7,356 bases of DNA from Gemmatimonadota bacterium (GTDB lineage: Bacteria; Gemmatimonadota; Gemmatimonadetes; Longimicrobiales; UBA6960): positions 1 to 7,356 of the forward strand of contig JAHWKH010000116.1 of assembly GCA_019347995.1 (NCBI GenBank). The letters run 5' to 3'. This document shows positions 1 to 6,973 of the stretch, in pieces. Below the pieces are notes generated by a model. It was not told the origin of the DNA. It made no database searches and worked only from the letters and a program-made list of their open reading frames with translations. Numbering within the stretch: the stretch's first letter is position 1; the number at the start of each line of letters is the position of its first letter. Made by a program: the position numbers and the translations under genes.

Positions 1-117
1 GGCGACGGCGGCGACGCCGATCGCCTCGGGCTCGAACACCCAGGACGAGACCACCAGCACCGCGAACTGTGTGCCCGCGCGGGCGACGAGCCCCGCTCCC
101 ATCCAGCCGAACCGCAT
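1..117 (-). CDS. Probable N-terminus of a polysaccharide flippase-like membrane protein, running off the window edge
   Basis: Read on the minus strand from an ATG at 117-115, 39 codons stay open to base 1. The peptide begins MRFGWMGAGLVARAGTQF, continues through a hydrophobic stretch (AVLVVSSWVF) and then EPEAIGVAAVA. This resembles the first transmembrane helix of Wzx/MATE-like lipopolysaccharide flippases, where an aromatic/glycine start and a glutamine precede a hydrophobic helix and a 'P-E-x-x-G-x-x-A' turn. About 95% of its wobble bases are G or C, and neither plus-strand frame gives recognisable protein here, so the minus strand is the likely coding strand. Wobble bias fades just upstream of the ATG, although the frame stays open; a GTG at 120-118 is an alternative start. 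No ribosome binding site is visible. The family assignment rests on only 39 residues and is tentative; that this is coding on the minus strand is better supported than the name. Confidence 0.45.
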   Translation of the reverse strand, partial: MRFGWMGAGLVARAGTQFAVLVVSSWVFEPEAIGVAAVA

Positions 118-3100
118 CACGCCTAGGCCATTGCGGGCTGGGAGAGGCCGTCGCCGCAGCGCACGGCGGGCTGCGGGCCGCCTTCGACGAGCCCGAGCGC
201 CACGTCACGCTCCTGGCCGAGACCCCGGCGGGGTACGCCAACCTGTGTCGCCTCCTCACGAAGGCGCACATGGAGAGCCCGCGGGAGGACCCCCGCCTGC
301 CGCTGGACGCGCTCCTGGACCCGGCGCGGACGGAAGGGCTCGTCCTGCTAACGGGGTGCCGCCGAAGCCCCCTGGCCGCCGCGCTGGACTCCAGCGTGGC
401 CGACGGCGAGGCTCTCGCCCGGCGCCTGGTGGAGGCGTTCGGGCCCGACCACGTCTTCGTGGAGCTCCAGGACAACCACGTGAAGGGCGATGCGCCCCGG
501 AACCGCGCCCTCGGCAGCCTCGCCGACCGGCTGGGCCTGCCCGTGGTGGCCACCGGCAACGTCCACTACCACCGCCGCGAGCGGTACCGCCTCCAGGACG
601 TGCTGGTCTCCATCCGCAACCGCACCACGCTGGACGGCTCCCACGGTCTGCGGCGCCCCAACTCCCTCTTCCACCTGGCATCGGCCGAGGAGATGGCGCG
701 GCGCTTCAGCGGCCGGGAGGACGCGCTCCACGCCACGATGCGCATCGCGGAGCGCTGCACCGCCTTCGACCTCACCCAGGACCTGGGCTACGCCTTCCCC
801 GACTTCGAGGGGAGCGATCGGGGCGGCGCCCTGGAGACGCTTGCCGCGGTGTGCCTGGCCGAGCTGGCGCGGCGCTACCCCGACGGGAGCCCCGACGAGG
901 TCGAGGCCCGCGAGCGCCTGCACCAGGAGCTCAGGTTGGTGGACCTCCACGGGCTCGCCGGCTTCTTCCTGGTCTACAGGGACATCATGGACCTGGCGCG
1001 GGAGGTGGCCGCCGATCTCCGGGGCACGAGCGCCCGGGCCCGAGCCAACCTGCCGCCGGGACGCGGCCGGGGCTCGTCGGTGTCCTCCATCATCTGCTAC
1101 CTGATCGGGCTCTCCAACGTGGACCCGGTGAAGGCCGAGCTCTTCCTGGGACGCTTCCTCAACGAGGCGCTCCGCAGCGTGCCCGACATCGACCTGGACT
1201 TCCCCCGCGACATCCGCGACGAGCTCATCCTGCGGGTCTACGCCAAGTACGGCGCCGAGCACGTGGGGCTGGTGGCCACCTTCCCCTCCTACCGCATGCG
1301 CTCGGCGGTGCGGGAGGTGGGCAAGGCGCTGGACCTCCCCTTCGGCGAGCTGGAGAAGCTGGCCAAGCTCGCCGACCACTACACGCCGCTGGCGCTGCGG
1401 AGCGAGATGGAGCGCGCGCCCGAGCTCCGGGAGAAGGCGGCCTCGCCCGCGTGGCAGGCGCTGATCGAGGTGTGCGAGGCCATCGCCGGGCTCCCCCGCC
1501 ACATCTCCCAGCACGTGGGCGGCATGATCATCTCGAGCCGGCCCCTCGTGGAGATGGTACCGCTGGAGCCGGCGGCCATGGAGGGCCGGGTGCTGTGCCA
1601 GTGGGACAAGGACGCCTGCGACGACGCCGGCTTCATCAAGATCGACTTCCTGGCGCTGGGCATGCTCTCCCTGGTGGAGGAGGCCGTGGACCTCATCGCC
1701 GAGCGGAGCGACGACGGCGAGCCCCCCGACCTCTCCCGCATCGACCTCGAGGACGAGGCGGTCTACGACCGCATCTGCGAGGGCGATACCGTGGGCATGT
1801 TCCAGGTGGAGAGCCGCGCCCAGATCCAGATGATCCGGCGCGTGCGGCCCCGCACCCTGGAAGAGCTGGCCATCCAGGTGGCCATCGTGCGGCCGGGCCC
1901 CATCGTGGGCGGCGCCGTGAACCCCTACGTGCGGCGCCGGGAGCTGCTCCGGGAGAACCCCGATTTCCAGGTCCCCTACGACCACCCCCTCCTGGAGGAG
2001 GCGCTGGGGGAGACGCTGGGCGTCGTCATCTTCCAGGACCAGGTGCTCAAGGTGGCCCAGGCGCTGGCGGGCTTCAGCGACGGGCAGGCCGAGGAGCTGC
2101 GCCGGGCCATGAGCCGCAAGCGCTCCAAGGAGGCGCTCTCGTCGCATTGGAAAGCGTTCCGCACAGGCGCGGCCGGCCGGGGGGTCGACGAGGAGACGGC
2201 CCGCCAGGTCTTCACCCAGGTGGTGGCGTTCAGCGAGTTCGGCTTTCCCAAGAGCCACGCCGCCGCCTTCGGGCTGCTGGCCTACCAGTCGGCGTGGCTG
2301 CGCCACTACCACCCCACCGCGTACTACGTGGCGCTCTTCAACAACCAGCCCATGGGCTTCTACTCCCTGGACGCCCTGGGCCGGGACGCCCGCCGCCACG
2401 GCGTCGACATCCTGCTGCCCGACGTCAACCGCAGCGGCGTGGCGTGCAGCCCCGAGGCCGACGACCTCAGGATCGGCCTGGGATTCGTGCGCGGCTGGGG
2501 CGAGGACGTGGCGAAGCGGGTGGTGGAGGAGCGGGAGAAGCGCGGCCCCTACCGCTCGCTGACGGACTTCCTGCGCCGCACCCCCGCCTCCCTCAAGCGG
2601 CCGGCGGTAGAGAACCTGGTCTGGGTGGGCGGCTTCGACGGCCTGGGGCTCACCCGCCGCGAGCTGCTCTGGCAGGCCGGCCTGTGGCTGGGGCCCGAGT
2701 CGGATCCCGACCGCACCGGAGGCCGCGACGACCATGCCCAGGTGGAGCTGGAGCTGGACGAGCCCTACGCCGGCCTCCGCTTCCCCGACCTGGAGGACCC
2801 GGACCGCCTGGTGGCCGAGTACCGCATGCTCCACTTCTCGGCGAGCATGCACCCCCTCTCGCTGCTGCGCGACCAGCTCCCCTCCGACACGGTCACCTCG
2901 GACCGCTTTCCCGATCTAAGCGACCGCTCGACGGTGCGCATCGCGGGGCTGGTGACGGCCCGACAAAGACCTGCGACTGCGAAGGGCTATGTCTTTGTCC
3001 TGATGGAAGATGAGTCCGGTCCCATAAACGTGATTGTCAAGCCAGATCTGTATGACCGGGCGCGCTCGGTGGTGCGCATGGAGCCCTTCCTCCTGGTGAA

Positions 3101-3449
3101 GGGGCGGCTCCAGAAGGATGGCGCCACCATGAACGTCATCGCCTTCGAGGTGGAGCCGCTGCGGGTGGGCGCGGGGATCGATCCGCGGATCTCCGCGGAC
3201 ATCGGGGACGGACGTCCGGACGAGCGGGTGGCGCCGGAGGTGTCCGACCTCCCCCCCACCCTGGAGTACTGGGGCAACCAGGAGCGGGTGAAGGAACGCG
3301 CCGAGCGCGCGGCGGCGGTGCGCGAGACCATGACCGAGGAGGCGGCGGTCCGCGAGACGTGGAGCCCGCAGTGGAAGGCGAAGGCGAGCGCGTTCCGCTA
3401 CCTCACGGCGCTGCGGCAGGCGCCCCCGGACATCAAGAACTTCGGGTAG
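69..3449 (+). CDS. dnaE2: Error-prone DNA polymerase III alpha subunit DnaE2, lacking the N-terminal part of its PHP domain
   Basis: DnaE2 (ImuC) is the C-family polymerase used for damage-induced translesion synthesis, normally working with ImuA/ImuB and the beta clamp under LexA control. The GTG at 69 is only the first start available in the window. Recognisable homology begins near residue 40 (DEPERHVTLLAE, then GYANLCRLLTKAH), and wobble bias of this frame begins near base 132. The start of the PHP domain (LHxHSxxSFLDG, LTDHDGL and GAE motifs) is missing, while its end (ATGNVHYH) is present. The polymerase core is complete: PPGRGRGSS at 329-337, catalytic aspartates D373/D375 in VPDIDLDFP, third acidic residue D526 in KIDFLALGML, VESRAQ at 580-585, FPKSHAAAF, and NNQPMGFYS (758-766), which separates DnaE2 from replicative DnaE1. 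Helix-hairpin-helix segment about 798-875; OB domain about 956-1036; charged tail of about 85 residues ending PPDIKNFG. No imuA, imuB or lexA is visible. The family call is very secure; the true start is unknown and function without the PHP start is doubtful. Confidence 0.93.
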   Translation: MCPRGRRAPLPSSRTASRLGHCGLGEAVAAAHGGLRAAFDEPERHVTLLAETPAGYANLCRLLTKAHMESPREDPRLPLDALLDPARTEGLVLLTGCRRSPLAAALDSSVADGEALARRLVEAFGPDHVFVELQDNHVKGDAPRNRALGSLADRLGLPVVATGNVHYHRRERYRLQDVLVSIRNRTTLDGSHGLRRPNSLFHLASAEEMARRFSGREDALHATMRIAERCTAFDLTQDLGYAFPDFEGSDRGGALETLAAVCLAELARRYPDGSPDEVEARERLHQELRLVDLHGLAGFFLVYRDIMDLAREVAADLRGTSARARANLPPGRGRGSSVSSIICYLIGLSNVDPVKAELFLGRFLNEALRSVPDIDLDFPRDIRDELILRVYAKYGAEHVGLVATFPSYRMRSAVREVGKALDLPFGELEKLAKLADHYTPLALRSEMERAPELREKAASPAWQALIEVCEAIAGLPRHISQHVGGMIISSRPLVEMVPLEPAAMEGRVLCQWDKDACDDAGFIKIDFLALGMLSLVEEAVDLIAERSDDGEPPDLSRIDLEDEAVYDRICEGDTVGMFQVESRAQIQMIRRVRPRTLEELAIQVAIVRPGPIVGGAVNPYVRRRELLRENPDFQVPYDHPLLEEALGETLGVVIFQDQVLKVAQALAGFSDGQAEELRRAMSRKRSKEALSSHWKAFRTGAAGRGVDEETARQVFTQVVAFSEFGFPKSHAAAFGLLAYQSAWLRHYHPTAYYVALFNNQPMGFYSLDALGRDARRHGVDILLPDVNRSGVACSPEADDLRIGLGFVRGWGEDVAKRVVEEREKRGPYRSLTDFLRRTPASLKRPAVENLVWVGGFDGLGLTRRELLWQAGLWLGPESDPDRTGGRDDHAQVELELDEPYAGLRFPDLEDPDRLVAEYRMLHFSASMHPLSLLRDQLPSDTVTSDRFPDLSDRSTVRIAGLVTARQRPATAKGYVFVLMEDESGPINVIVKPDLYDRARSVVRMEPFLLVKGRLQKDGATMNVIAFEVEPLRVGAGIDPRISADIGDGRPDERVAPEVSDLPPTLEYWGNQERVKERAERAAAVRETMTEEAAVRETWSPQWKAKASAFRYLTALRQAPPDIKNFG
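118..132. other. Inferred junction between two truncated or abutted coding segments
   Basis: To the left, wobble G/C bias supports minus-strand coding up to about 117. To the right, dnaE2-frame codons with the same bias begin at about 132. Between them lies the 8-bp palindrome GCCTAGGC (121-128). The gap is too short to hold two divergent promoters and ribosome binding sites, and the polymerase on the right lacks its normal N-terminus. I infer a breakpoint here, from a genomic deletion or inversion or from an assembly join. The sequence alone cannot separate these. Confidence 0.4.
2961..3060 (+). other. Low-GC codon-usage patch inside the dnaE2 OB domain
   Basis: By hand count this 100-base block has 52 G+C, against 71 in the preceding 100 bases and 67 in the following 100. 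It encodes residues 965-997 of the polymerase (RQRPATAKGYVF, then a DES-GPINVIV core) in the correct frame. It uses codons that are scarce elsewhere in the gene: CGA, AGA, CCT, ACT, TAT twice, TTT, GAT twice, GGT, ATA, ATT and CCA. A milder sign precedes it (TTT, GAT and CTA codons at 2911-2922). The protein remains a normal OB sequence, so only the DNA looks foreign. Gene conversion from a less GC-rich dnaE2, or a mixed-strain assembly, would both give this pattern. Confidence 0.5.
3311..3358 (+). repeat. Imperfect tandem repeat, 30-bp period, in the dnaE2 3' end
   Basis: Bases 3311-3328 and 3341-3358 match at 17 of 18 positions (the mismatch is g3320 against c3350). They encode the paired peptide units AAVRETMTEE and AAVRETWSPQ in the charged C-terminal tail of the polymerase. 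Two copies of a 10-residue unit suggest a short local duplication. No role is known to me. Confidence 0.6.
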
Positions 3450-3502
3450 GGAAATGCGATGTCGGCGGCCTCGCGGATCCCGCCACGGGTCTCGAGCTGA
3501 GC

Positions 3503-3537
3503 TTGGCCGCACCCAGGAATATGGGTAACTTGTTACC
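3503..3537 (+). promoter_or_regulatory. Candidate promoter and overlapping operator of the toxin-antitoxin operon
   Basis: A perfect 6-bp inverted repeat, GGTAAC (3524-3529), TT, GTTACC (3532-3537), touches the antitoxin ATG at 3538. TTGGCC (3503-3508) and TAACTT (3526-3531) stand 17 bp apart, matching -35/-10 geometry moderately well. The -10 lies inside the inverted repeat and ends 6 bp before the ATG, so transcription could begin at or within a base or two of the start codon. No Shine-Dalgarno sequence is correctly placed; the nearest purine run, AGGAA at 3515-3519, is 18 bases away. Ribbon-helix-helix antitoxins commonly repress their own promoter through such short palindromes, so this is the likely VapB binding site. 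The palindrome is seen directly; promoter and operator function are inferred. Confidence 0.5.
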
Positions 3538-3804
3538 ATGAAAGCCACGATCGAATTCGAGGACTCGCTCTATCGCCGCCTCAAGGTGGAGGCCGCCCGG
3601 CGGGGGCGGACGATCCGCGACATGGTGGAGGAAGGCGTCCGCCACGTCCTCGGCCACCCTTCGCCTCGACCGAGCGAGGAGCCTGAGGAAGAGCCGGAAT
3701 GGTTCGGCGCGCTTCACGGCTATGCGCACAATGCGGCGGACGACCACGACCTCGAAGCCGTCCGTCGCTCCATCGCGAAAGGACGCGCCGACACCCCGGA
3801 ATGA
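3538..3804 (+). CDS. VapB-type ribbon-helix-helix antitoxin
   Basis: This 88-residue protein has the antitoxin layout. Residues 2-7 (KATIEF) form the DNA-binding beta strand, followed by helices at about 9-22 (DSLYRRLKVEAARR) and 25-38 (TIRDMVEEGVRHVL) of a ribbon-helix-helix (Arc/MetJ-like) dimer. A proline- and glutamate-rich linker follows at 41-54. The C-terminal segment WFGALHGYAHN with HDLEAVRRSIAKGRA fits the toxin-wrapping tail of VapB proteins. It should neutralise the downstream PIN nuclease and repress the operon by binding the inverted repeat at its own start. The ATG at 3538 is chosen because the beta strand begins immediately after it and no earlier in-frame start gives family-like sequence. 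It lies 88 bp after dnaE2 in the same direction. Its stop overlaps the toxin start by 4 bases (ATGA), implying translational coupling. The subfamily label is by resemblance. Confidence 0.85.
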   Translation: MKATIEFEDSLYRRLKVEAARRGRTIRDMVEEGVRHVLGHPSPRPSEEPEEEPEWFGALHGYAHNAADDHDLEAVRRSIAKGRADTPE

Positions 3805-4202
3805 CCGGTCTCGATACCTCCGTGGTCCTCCGGCTCCTGGTTGGAGAGCCCCGGGACCAGGCCGAGGTCGCACGGCGCAGGCTCGCGGACAGCTTCGCCT
3901 CCGGGTCTCCCGCGATCGCCCTCTCGAATCTGGTGGTGGGCGAGTGCTACTTCGCTCTCCGCCACCACTACCTCGTCCCCCACCGCCGGGCCGTGTCCAC
4001 GTTGCGTGCCCTGCTCGACGACCCCCGCGTGCTTCCCACCGGAGCCGCCCGCCAGGTGCTCCGCGAGCTCGACCGGCGCGACACGTCCCCCGGCCTCATG
4101 GACCGCCTGATCCATGGCGATTACGAGCGAGCGGGGGCGACACTCCTCACCTTCGATCGCGACGCCGCCCGCCTTCACGGAGCGGAGTTGCTGCGGGGCT
4201 GA
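3801..4202 (+). CDS. VapC-type PIN-domain ribonuclease toxin
   Basis: This 133-residue protein is a single PIN domain, the Mg2+-dependent RNase fold of VapC toxins, which typically arrest translation by cleaving tRNA or rRNA. The start is the ATG at 3801, which overlaps the antitoxin stop and gives the standard opening MTGLDTSVVLRLL. The expected acidic residues are all visible: D5 in LDTS, E48 in VVGECYFAL, D101 in GLMDRLIH, and D119 in TLLTFDRDAARL, followed by the usual ending HGAELL. Length is typical and nothing suggests inactivation, so an active nuclease held in check by the upstream antitoxin is expected. The frame is open upstream of 3801, but that extension overlaps the antitoxin and has no homology. 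Its RNA target cannot be read from the sequence. Confidence 0.88.
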   Translation: MTGLDTSVVLRLLVGEPRDQAEVARRRLADSFASGSPAIALSNLVVGECYFALRHHYLVPHRRAVSTLRALLDDPRVLPTGAARQVLRELDRRDTSPGLMDRLIHGDYERAGATLLTFDRDAARLHGAELLRG

Positions 4203-4216
4203 GCGGGGGGGAGTCG

Positions 4217-4243
4217 GCAGCCGATGAGCGAGTCCCCGGCTGC
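4217..4243. other. Stem-loop between convergent operons, doubtful terminator
   Basis: GCAGCCG (4217-4223) pairs perfectly with CGGCTGC (4237-4243) across a 13-base loop, 14 bases after the toxin stop. A competing pairing joins GGGGA at 4208-4212 with TCCCC at 4233-4237. Neither arm is followed by a T-tract on either strand, so it does not meet the usual intrinsic-terminator rule. It is the only notable structure in the 77-bp gap separating the toxin gene from the permease gene. Such stems arise easily in GC-rich DNA. Confidence 0.25.
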
Positions 4244-4279
4244 GGAAGCGTCCTCGGCCAACGGACGGAAGCGCCCCCG

Positions 4280-6973
4280 TCACTCTGCCCGCAAAGCTTC
4301 CACCGGATCCACCCGCGTGGCGCTGCGCGCCGGCAGCAGCGTGGCCGCCACCACCACCGAGGCCAGGAGCACCGCCACGCCCACGAAGACCACCGGGTCG
4401 GTGGGCTCCACCTCGAAGAGCAGGCTCTCCAGCACGCGGCTGCCGAGGAACGCGGCCAGGAGGCCGAGGGCCAGCCCCCACGCCGCCGGCCGCATCCCCT
4501 GCCCCAACACCAGCCTGGTGATGCTCCGGCGATCCGCCCCCATGGCCATGCGCACCCCGATCTCGCGAGTGCGGCGCGAGACCAGGTAGGCCACCACGCC
4601 GTAGAGGCCCACGGCGGCCAGCACCACGGCGAGAGCGGCGAAGAGGCCGAGGAGCGTGAGATAGAACCGCGTGGGCGCGAGCTGACGGGCCACCACCTCC
4701 TCCAGCGTCTCGACGTTGCGGACGGGCAGGTCGGAATCCAGCTCTCGGACCACGTCCCGGAGCCGGGGAACGAGCGACGGCGCGCCCGCCCGGCCGCGGA
4801 CGTGGACGGTCGCGAATCCGGGGCCCATCTGGGCCAGGGGGACGTAGAGGGCCGGACGCGTGTCGTCGGTGAGGGACTCGGACATCACGTCGGGGACGAC
4901 GCCGACGATCGTGAACATGGGCGAGCCGTAGCCGAAGTCGATGGTCAGCTCCACCCGCGCGCCCAGGGGGTCCTCGCCGGGGAAGTTCTGCTGCACGAAG
5001 CGCTCGCTCACCACCGCCACGGGCACGTCGCCGGGGCCGTCGGACGCCGCCAGCCCGCGGCCCCGCAGGACCGGGATGGAGAGCGTCTCGAAGTACCCGG
5101 GCGTGGCCGGGCGGATGGCGGCGTAGGTCTCCTGGCCCCGCGGCGGCTCGGGGCGTCCGTCCACCGAGACCGTGCCCACGGCGTTCCCACGCCCGAGGGG
5201 CGCGCCGAAGAGGGAGCCCACCGACGCGACGTCCGGCATGGCCGCGATGCGCTCCTCCATCCGGCGGTAGAAGCCGCCCACCTCATCCAGCCCCGGATAG
5301 CGGGCGTCCGGAAGCGAGAGGGTGAAGCGGACCACCTGCTCCGTGTCGTAGCCGGGATCGACGGCGATCAGGCGGGCGAAGCTCTTGAGGAGCAGGCCGG
5401 CCCCCACCAGGAGCACCAGCGAGAGGCCCACCTCCGTCACCAGCAGCAGGCTGCGCGAGCGCGCCTCTCCACGGCTCGAGCCGCCGCGGCCGCCGGCGCC
5501 CAGGCCGAGGGCGGGCGACGTCCTGGCGAGACGCAGCGCCGGGATGGCGCCGAACAGCAGCGCGACGACGCCCACCAGCGCCAACGCGAACAGGAGGACG
5601 GTCCCGTCCAGCGCGACCATGTCGAGGCGGGGCACGTCCGCGGGAGCGAGCGCCCGCAGCCCCTCGACGCCGTACGCCGCCAGGAGGAGCCCGCATGCCC
5701 CCCCGACAACGGAGAGGACCACGCTCTCCACCATGACCTGACCCGCCAGGCGGCGGCCGGACGCGCCCAGCGCGGCGCGCACCGCCACTTCCCCGGTGCG
5801 GGCCTGCGCCCGCACCAGGAGGAGGTTTGCCACGTTGGCGCAGGCGATGAGGAGGACGAGCCCCACGGCGGCCAGCAGGACCCACAGTCCGGTGCGCACG
5901 TCGGCCACGATCAGGTCCTGGAGCGGGATCAGGTTGAAGACCTTTTCGTGATTGGTGTCGGGATGCTCGGCCTGCAGCCGCTCCGCCAGGGCGCCCATTT
6001 CCTGGCGCGCCCGCTCCACCGTCACGCCGGGGGCCAGCCGGCCGATGGACCGGAGGATGTGGCACCCGCGCGCGCAGCCTTCGGGATCCATGGGGTACGG
6101 CCGCCAGAGCCGCGCGCTCCCGGGGAAGTCGAAACCCTCCGGGGCGACGCCCACGATCTCGAAGGAGCGCCCCTCCAGCTCGAGGGAGCGTCCGAGGGCG
6201 CCGGGATCGCCCCCCAGGCGCTCGCGCCAGAACGCGTGGCTCACCACCACCACGTCGGGGGCGCCCTCCACCGCCTCTTCGGGCCGGAGGTCGCGCCCGA
6301 GGAGGGGCTGCAGCCCGAAGACCTCGAGGAGCCCCTGCGTCACCCGCGCGCCCTCGATCACCTCGGCCTCGCCCATCCCCGTGAGGGAGACGTCCCCCGA
6401 GGCGTGCCCGACGGCGACCTCGAACGCGTCCGTGGCCGCCACGTCCTGGATGTCCGGCTTCGACATGTTGCTCCGGTCGCCGGGATCGTCCGTGTCGGCG
6501 GCCCACACCGTCACCAGCCGGTCGGGTTGATCGTACGGCAGCGGCGTGAGCAGGACGCCGTTCACCACGCTGAAGATGGCGGTGTTGGCACCGACCCCCA
6601 GGGCCAGCGTGAGGATGGCCACTGCGGTGAAGCCGGGCCGGCGCAGGAGGGCGCGGACGGCGTAGCGCACGTCCTGTCGGAGAGCGTCCATGAGGGAAGC
6701 CTGGTCGTTGGGGTAACGGGGGTCGTGGAGCCCGGGGGACGGGAACAGCCGCTCGCCCAGCCCGGTGCGGACCAGATTCAGCGACGTGCGCAGCGTGAAG
6801 CGCGCGGCCGCCGCCCGGCCGAGGGCCGCGGCGTCGGTCCACCCGTCGCGGAAGGCGGCCTCCATGTCTTCGCCATGGCGCCGGCGGAAGCGGGCGGGGT
6901 ACGTCGAGAGCGCCATGCGGATCAGCGCGAGGGCCAGGCCCGGCGGCTGCGGACGGCCGTGCGGCGGGATCAC
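4280..6973 (-). CDS. ADOP-type duplicated orphan ABC permease (MacB/FtsX family) with permease-prefix domain
   Basis: This 897-residue inner-membrane protein has two MacB/FtsX permease units fused in one chain, the architecture called acidobacterial duplicated orphan permease. Residues about 15-75 form the permease-prefix domain ([16 protein letters not shown]). Residues 96-147 carry the family signature: [20 protein letters not shown], then a helix with [20 protein letters not shown]. Helices fall near 115-142, 363-388, 413-438 and 458-482, then 508-532, 770-797, 826-848 and 860-882, giving 4+4. Extracytoplasmic MacB-like domains occupy about 143-360 and 533-768. The first holds a close cysteine pair (C300, C304). 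The end, [16 protein letters not shown], is the standard permease terminus. The start is a GTG at 6973-6971 overlapping the PadR stop (GTGA); an ATG at residue 20 is possible but neither site has a Shine-Dalgarno sequence. No ATPase gene is present, as is usual for the family. Substrate is unknown; a role in export or mechanotransmission is inferred from MacB. Confidence 0.92.
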   Translation of the reverse strand: MIPPHGRPQPPGLALALIRMALSTYPARFRRRHGEDMEAAFRDGWTDAAALGRAAAARFTLRTSLNLVRTGLGERLFPSPGLHDPRYPNDQASLMDALRQDVRYAVRALLRRPGFTAVAILTLALGVGANTAIFSVVNGVLLTPLPYDQPDRLVTVWAADTDDPGDRSNMSKPDIQDVAATDAFEVAVGHASGDVSLTGMGEAEVIEGARVTQGLLEVFGLQPLLGRDLRPEEAVEGAPDVVVVSHAFWRERLGGDPGALGRSLELEGRSFEIVGVAPEGFDFPGSARLWRPYPMDPEGCARGCHILRSIGRLAPGVTVERARQEMGALAERLQAEHPDTNHEKVFNLIPLQDLIVADVRTGLWVLLAAVGLVLLIACANVANLLLVRAQARTGEVAVRAALGASGRRLAGQVMVESVVLSVVGGACGLLLAAYGVEGLRALAPADVPRLDMVALDGTVLLFALALVGVVALLFGAIPALRLARTSPALGLGAGGRGGSSRGEARSRSLLLVTEVGLSLVLLVGAGLLLKSFARLIAVDPGYDTEQVVRFTLSLPDARYPGLDEVGGFYRRMEERIAAMPDVASVGSLFGAPLGRGNAVGTVSVDGRPEPPRGQETYAAIRPATPGYFETLSIPVLRGRGLAASDGPGDVPVAVVSERFVQQNFPGEDPLGARVELTIDFGYGSPMFTIVGVVPDVMSESLTDDTRPALYVPLAQMGPGFATVHVRGRAGAPSLVPRLRDVVRELDSDLPVRNVETLEEVVARQLAPTRFYLTLLGLFAALAVVLAAVGLYGVVAYLVSRRTREIGVRMAMGADRRSITRLVLGQGMRPAAWGLALGLLAAFLGSRVLESLLFEVEPTDPVVFVGVAVLLASVVVAATLLPARSATRVDPVEALRAE

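Noticed and set aside
1..16. Near-duplicated GGCGAC units at the left edge as a tandem repeat
   Set aside because: Two short imperfect copies of Ala/Val/Gly-type codons in GC-rich coding DNA; too short to be meaningful.
348..2852. Very long minus-strand open frame (834 codons) opposite dnaE2
   Set aside because: It is the usual antisense artefact of G/C-biased wobble positions. The product is rich in His, Val, Gly, Leu and Gln with no recognisable domain, while the plus strand has all the polymerase motifs.
71..3013. Second long plus-strand frame (980 codons) overlapping dnaE2
   Set aside because: It is a +2 shadow of dnaE2 made almost entirely of Pro, Arg, Gly and Ala. It ends at a TGA inside the low-GC patch, which is merely where the compositional bias relaxes.
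3464..3484. GGCGG...CCGCC pairing downstream of dnaE2 as a terminator
   Set aside because: Only a 5-bp stem with an 11-base loop and no following T-tract; expected by chance at this base composition.
3521..3541. Tiny frame MGNLLP whose stop overlaps the antitoxin start as ATGA, a possible coupling leader peptide
   Set aside because: The only purine-rich stretch (3515-3519) lies 1-2 bases before its ATG, too close to act as a ribosome binding site, and the ORF is formed by the palindrome itself. The operator and -10 reading explains the same bases better.
3433..3873. Minus-strand open frame of 146 codons across the toxin-antitoxin start
   Set aside because: Arg/Pro-rich shadow of the plus-strand antitoxin and toxin genes, with no family resemblance and no plausible start signal.
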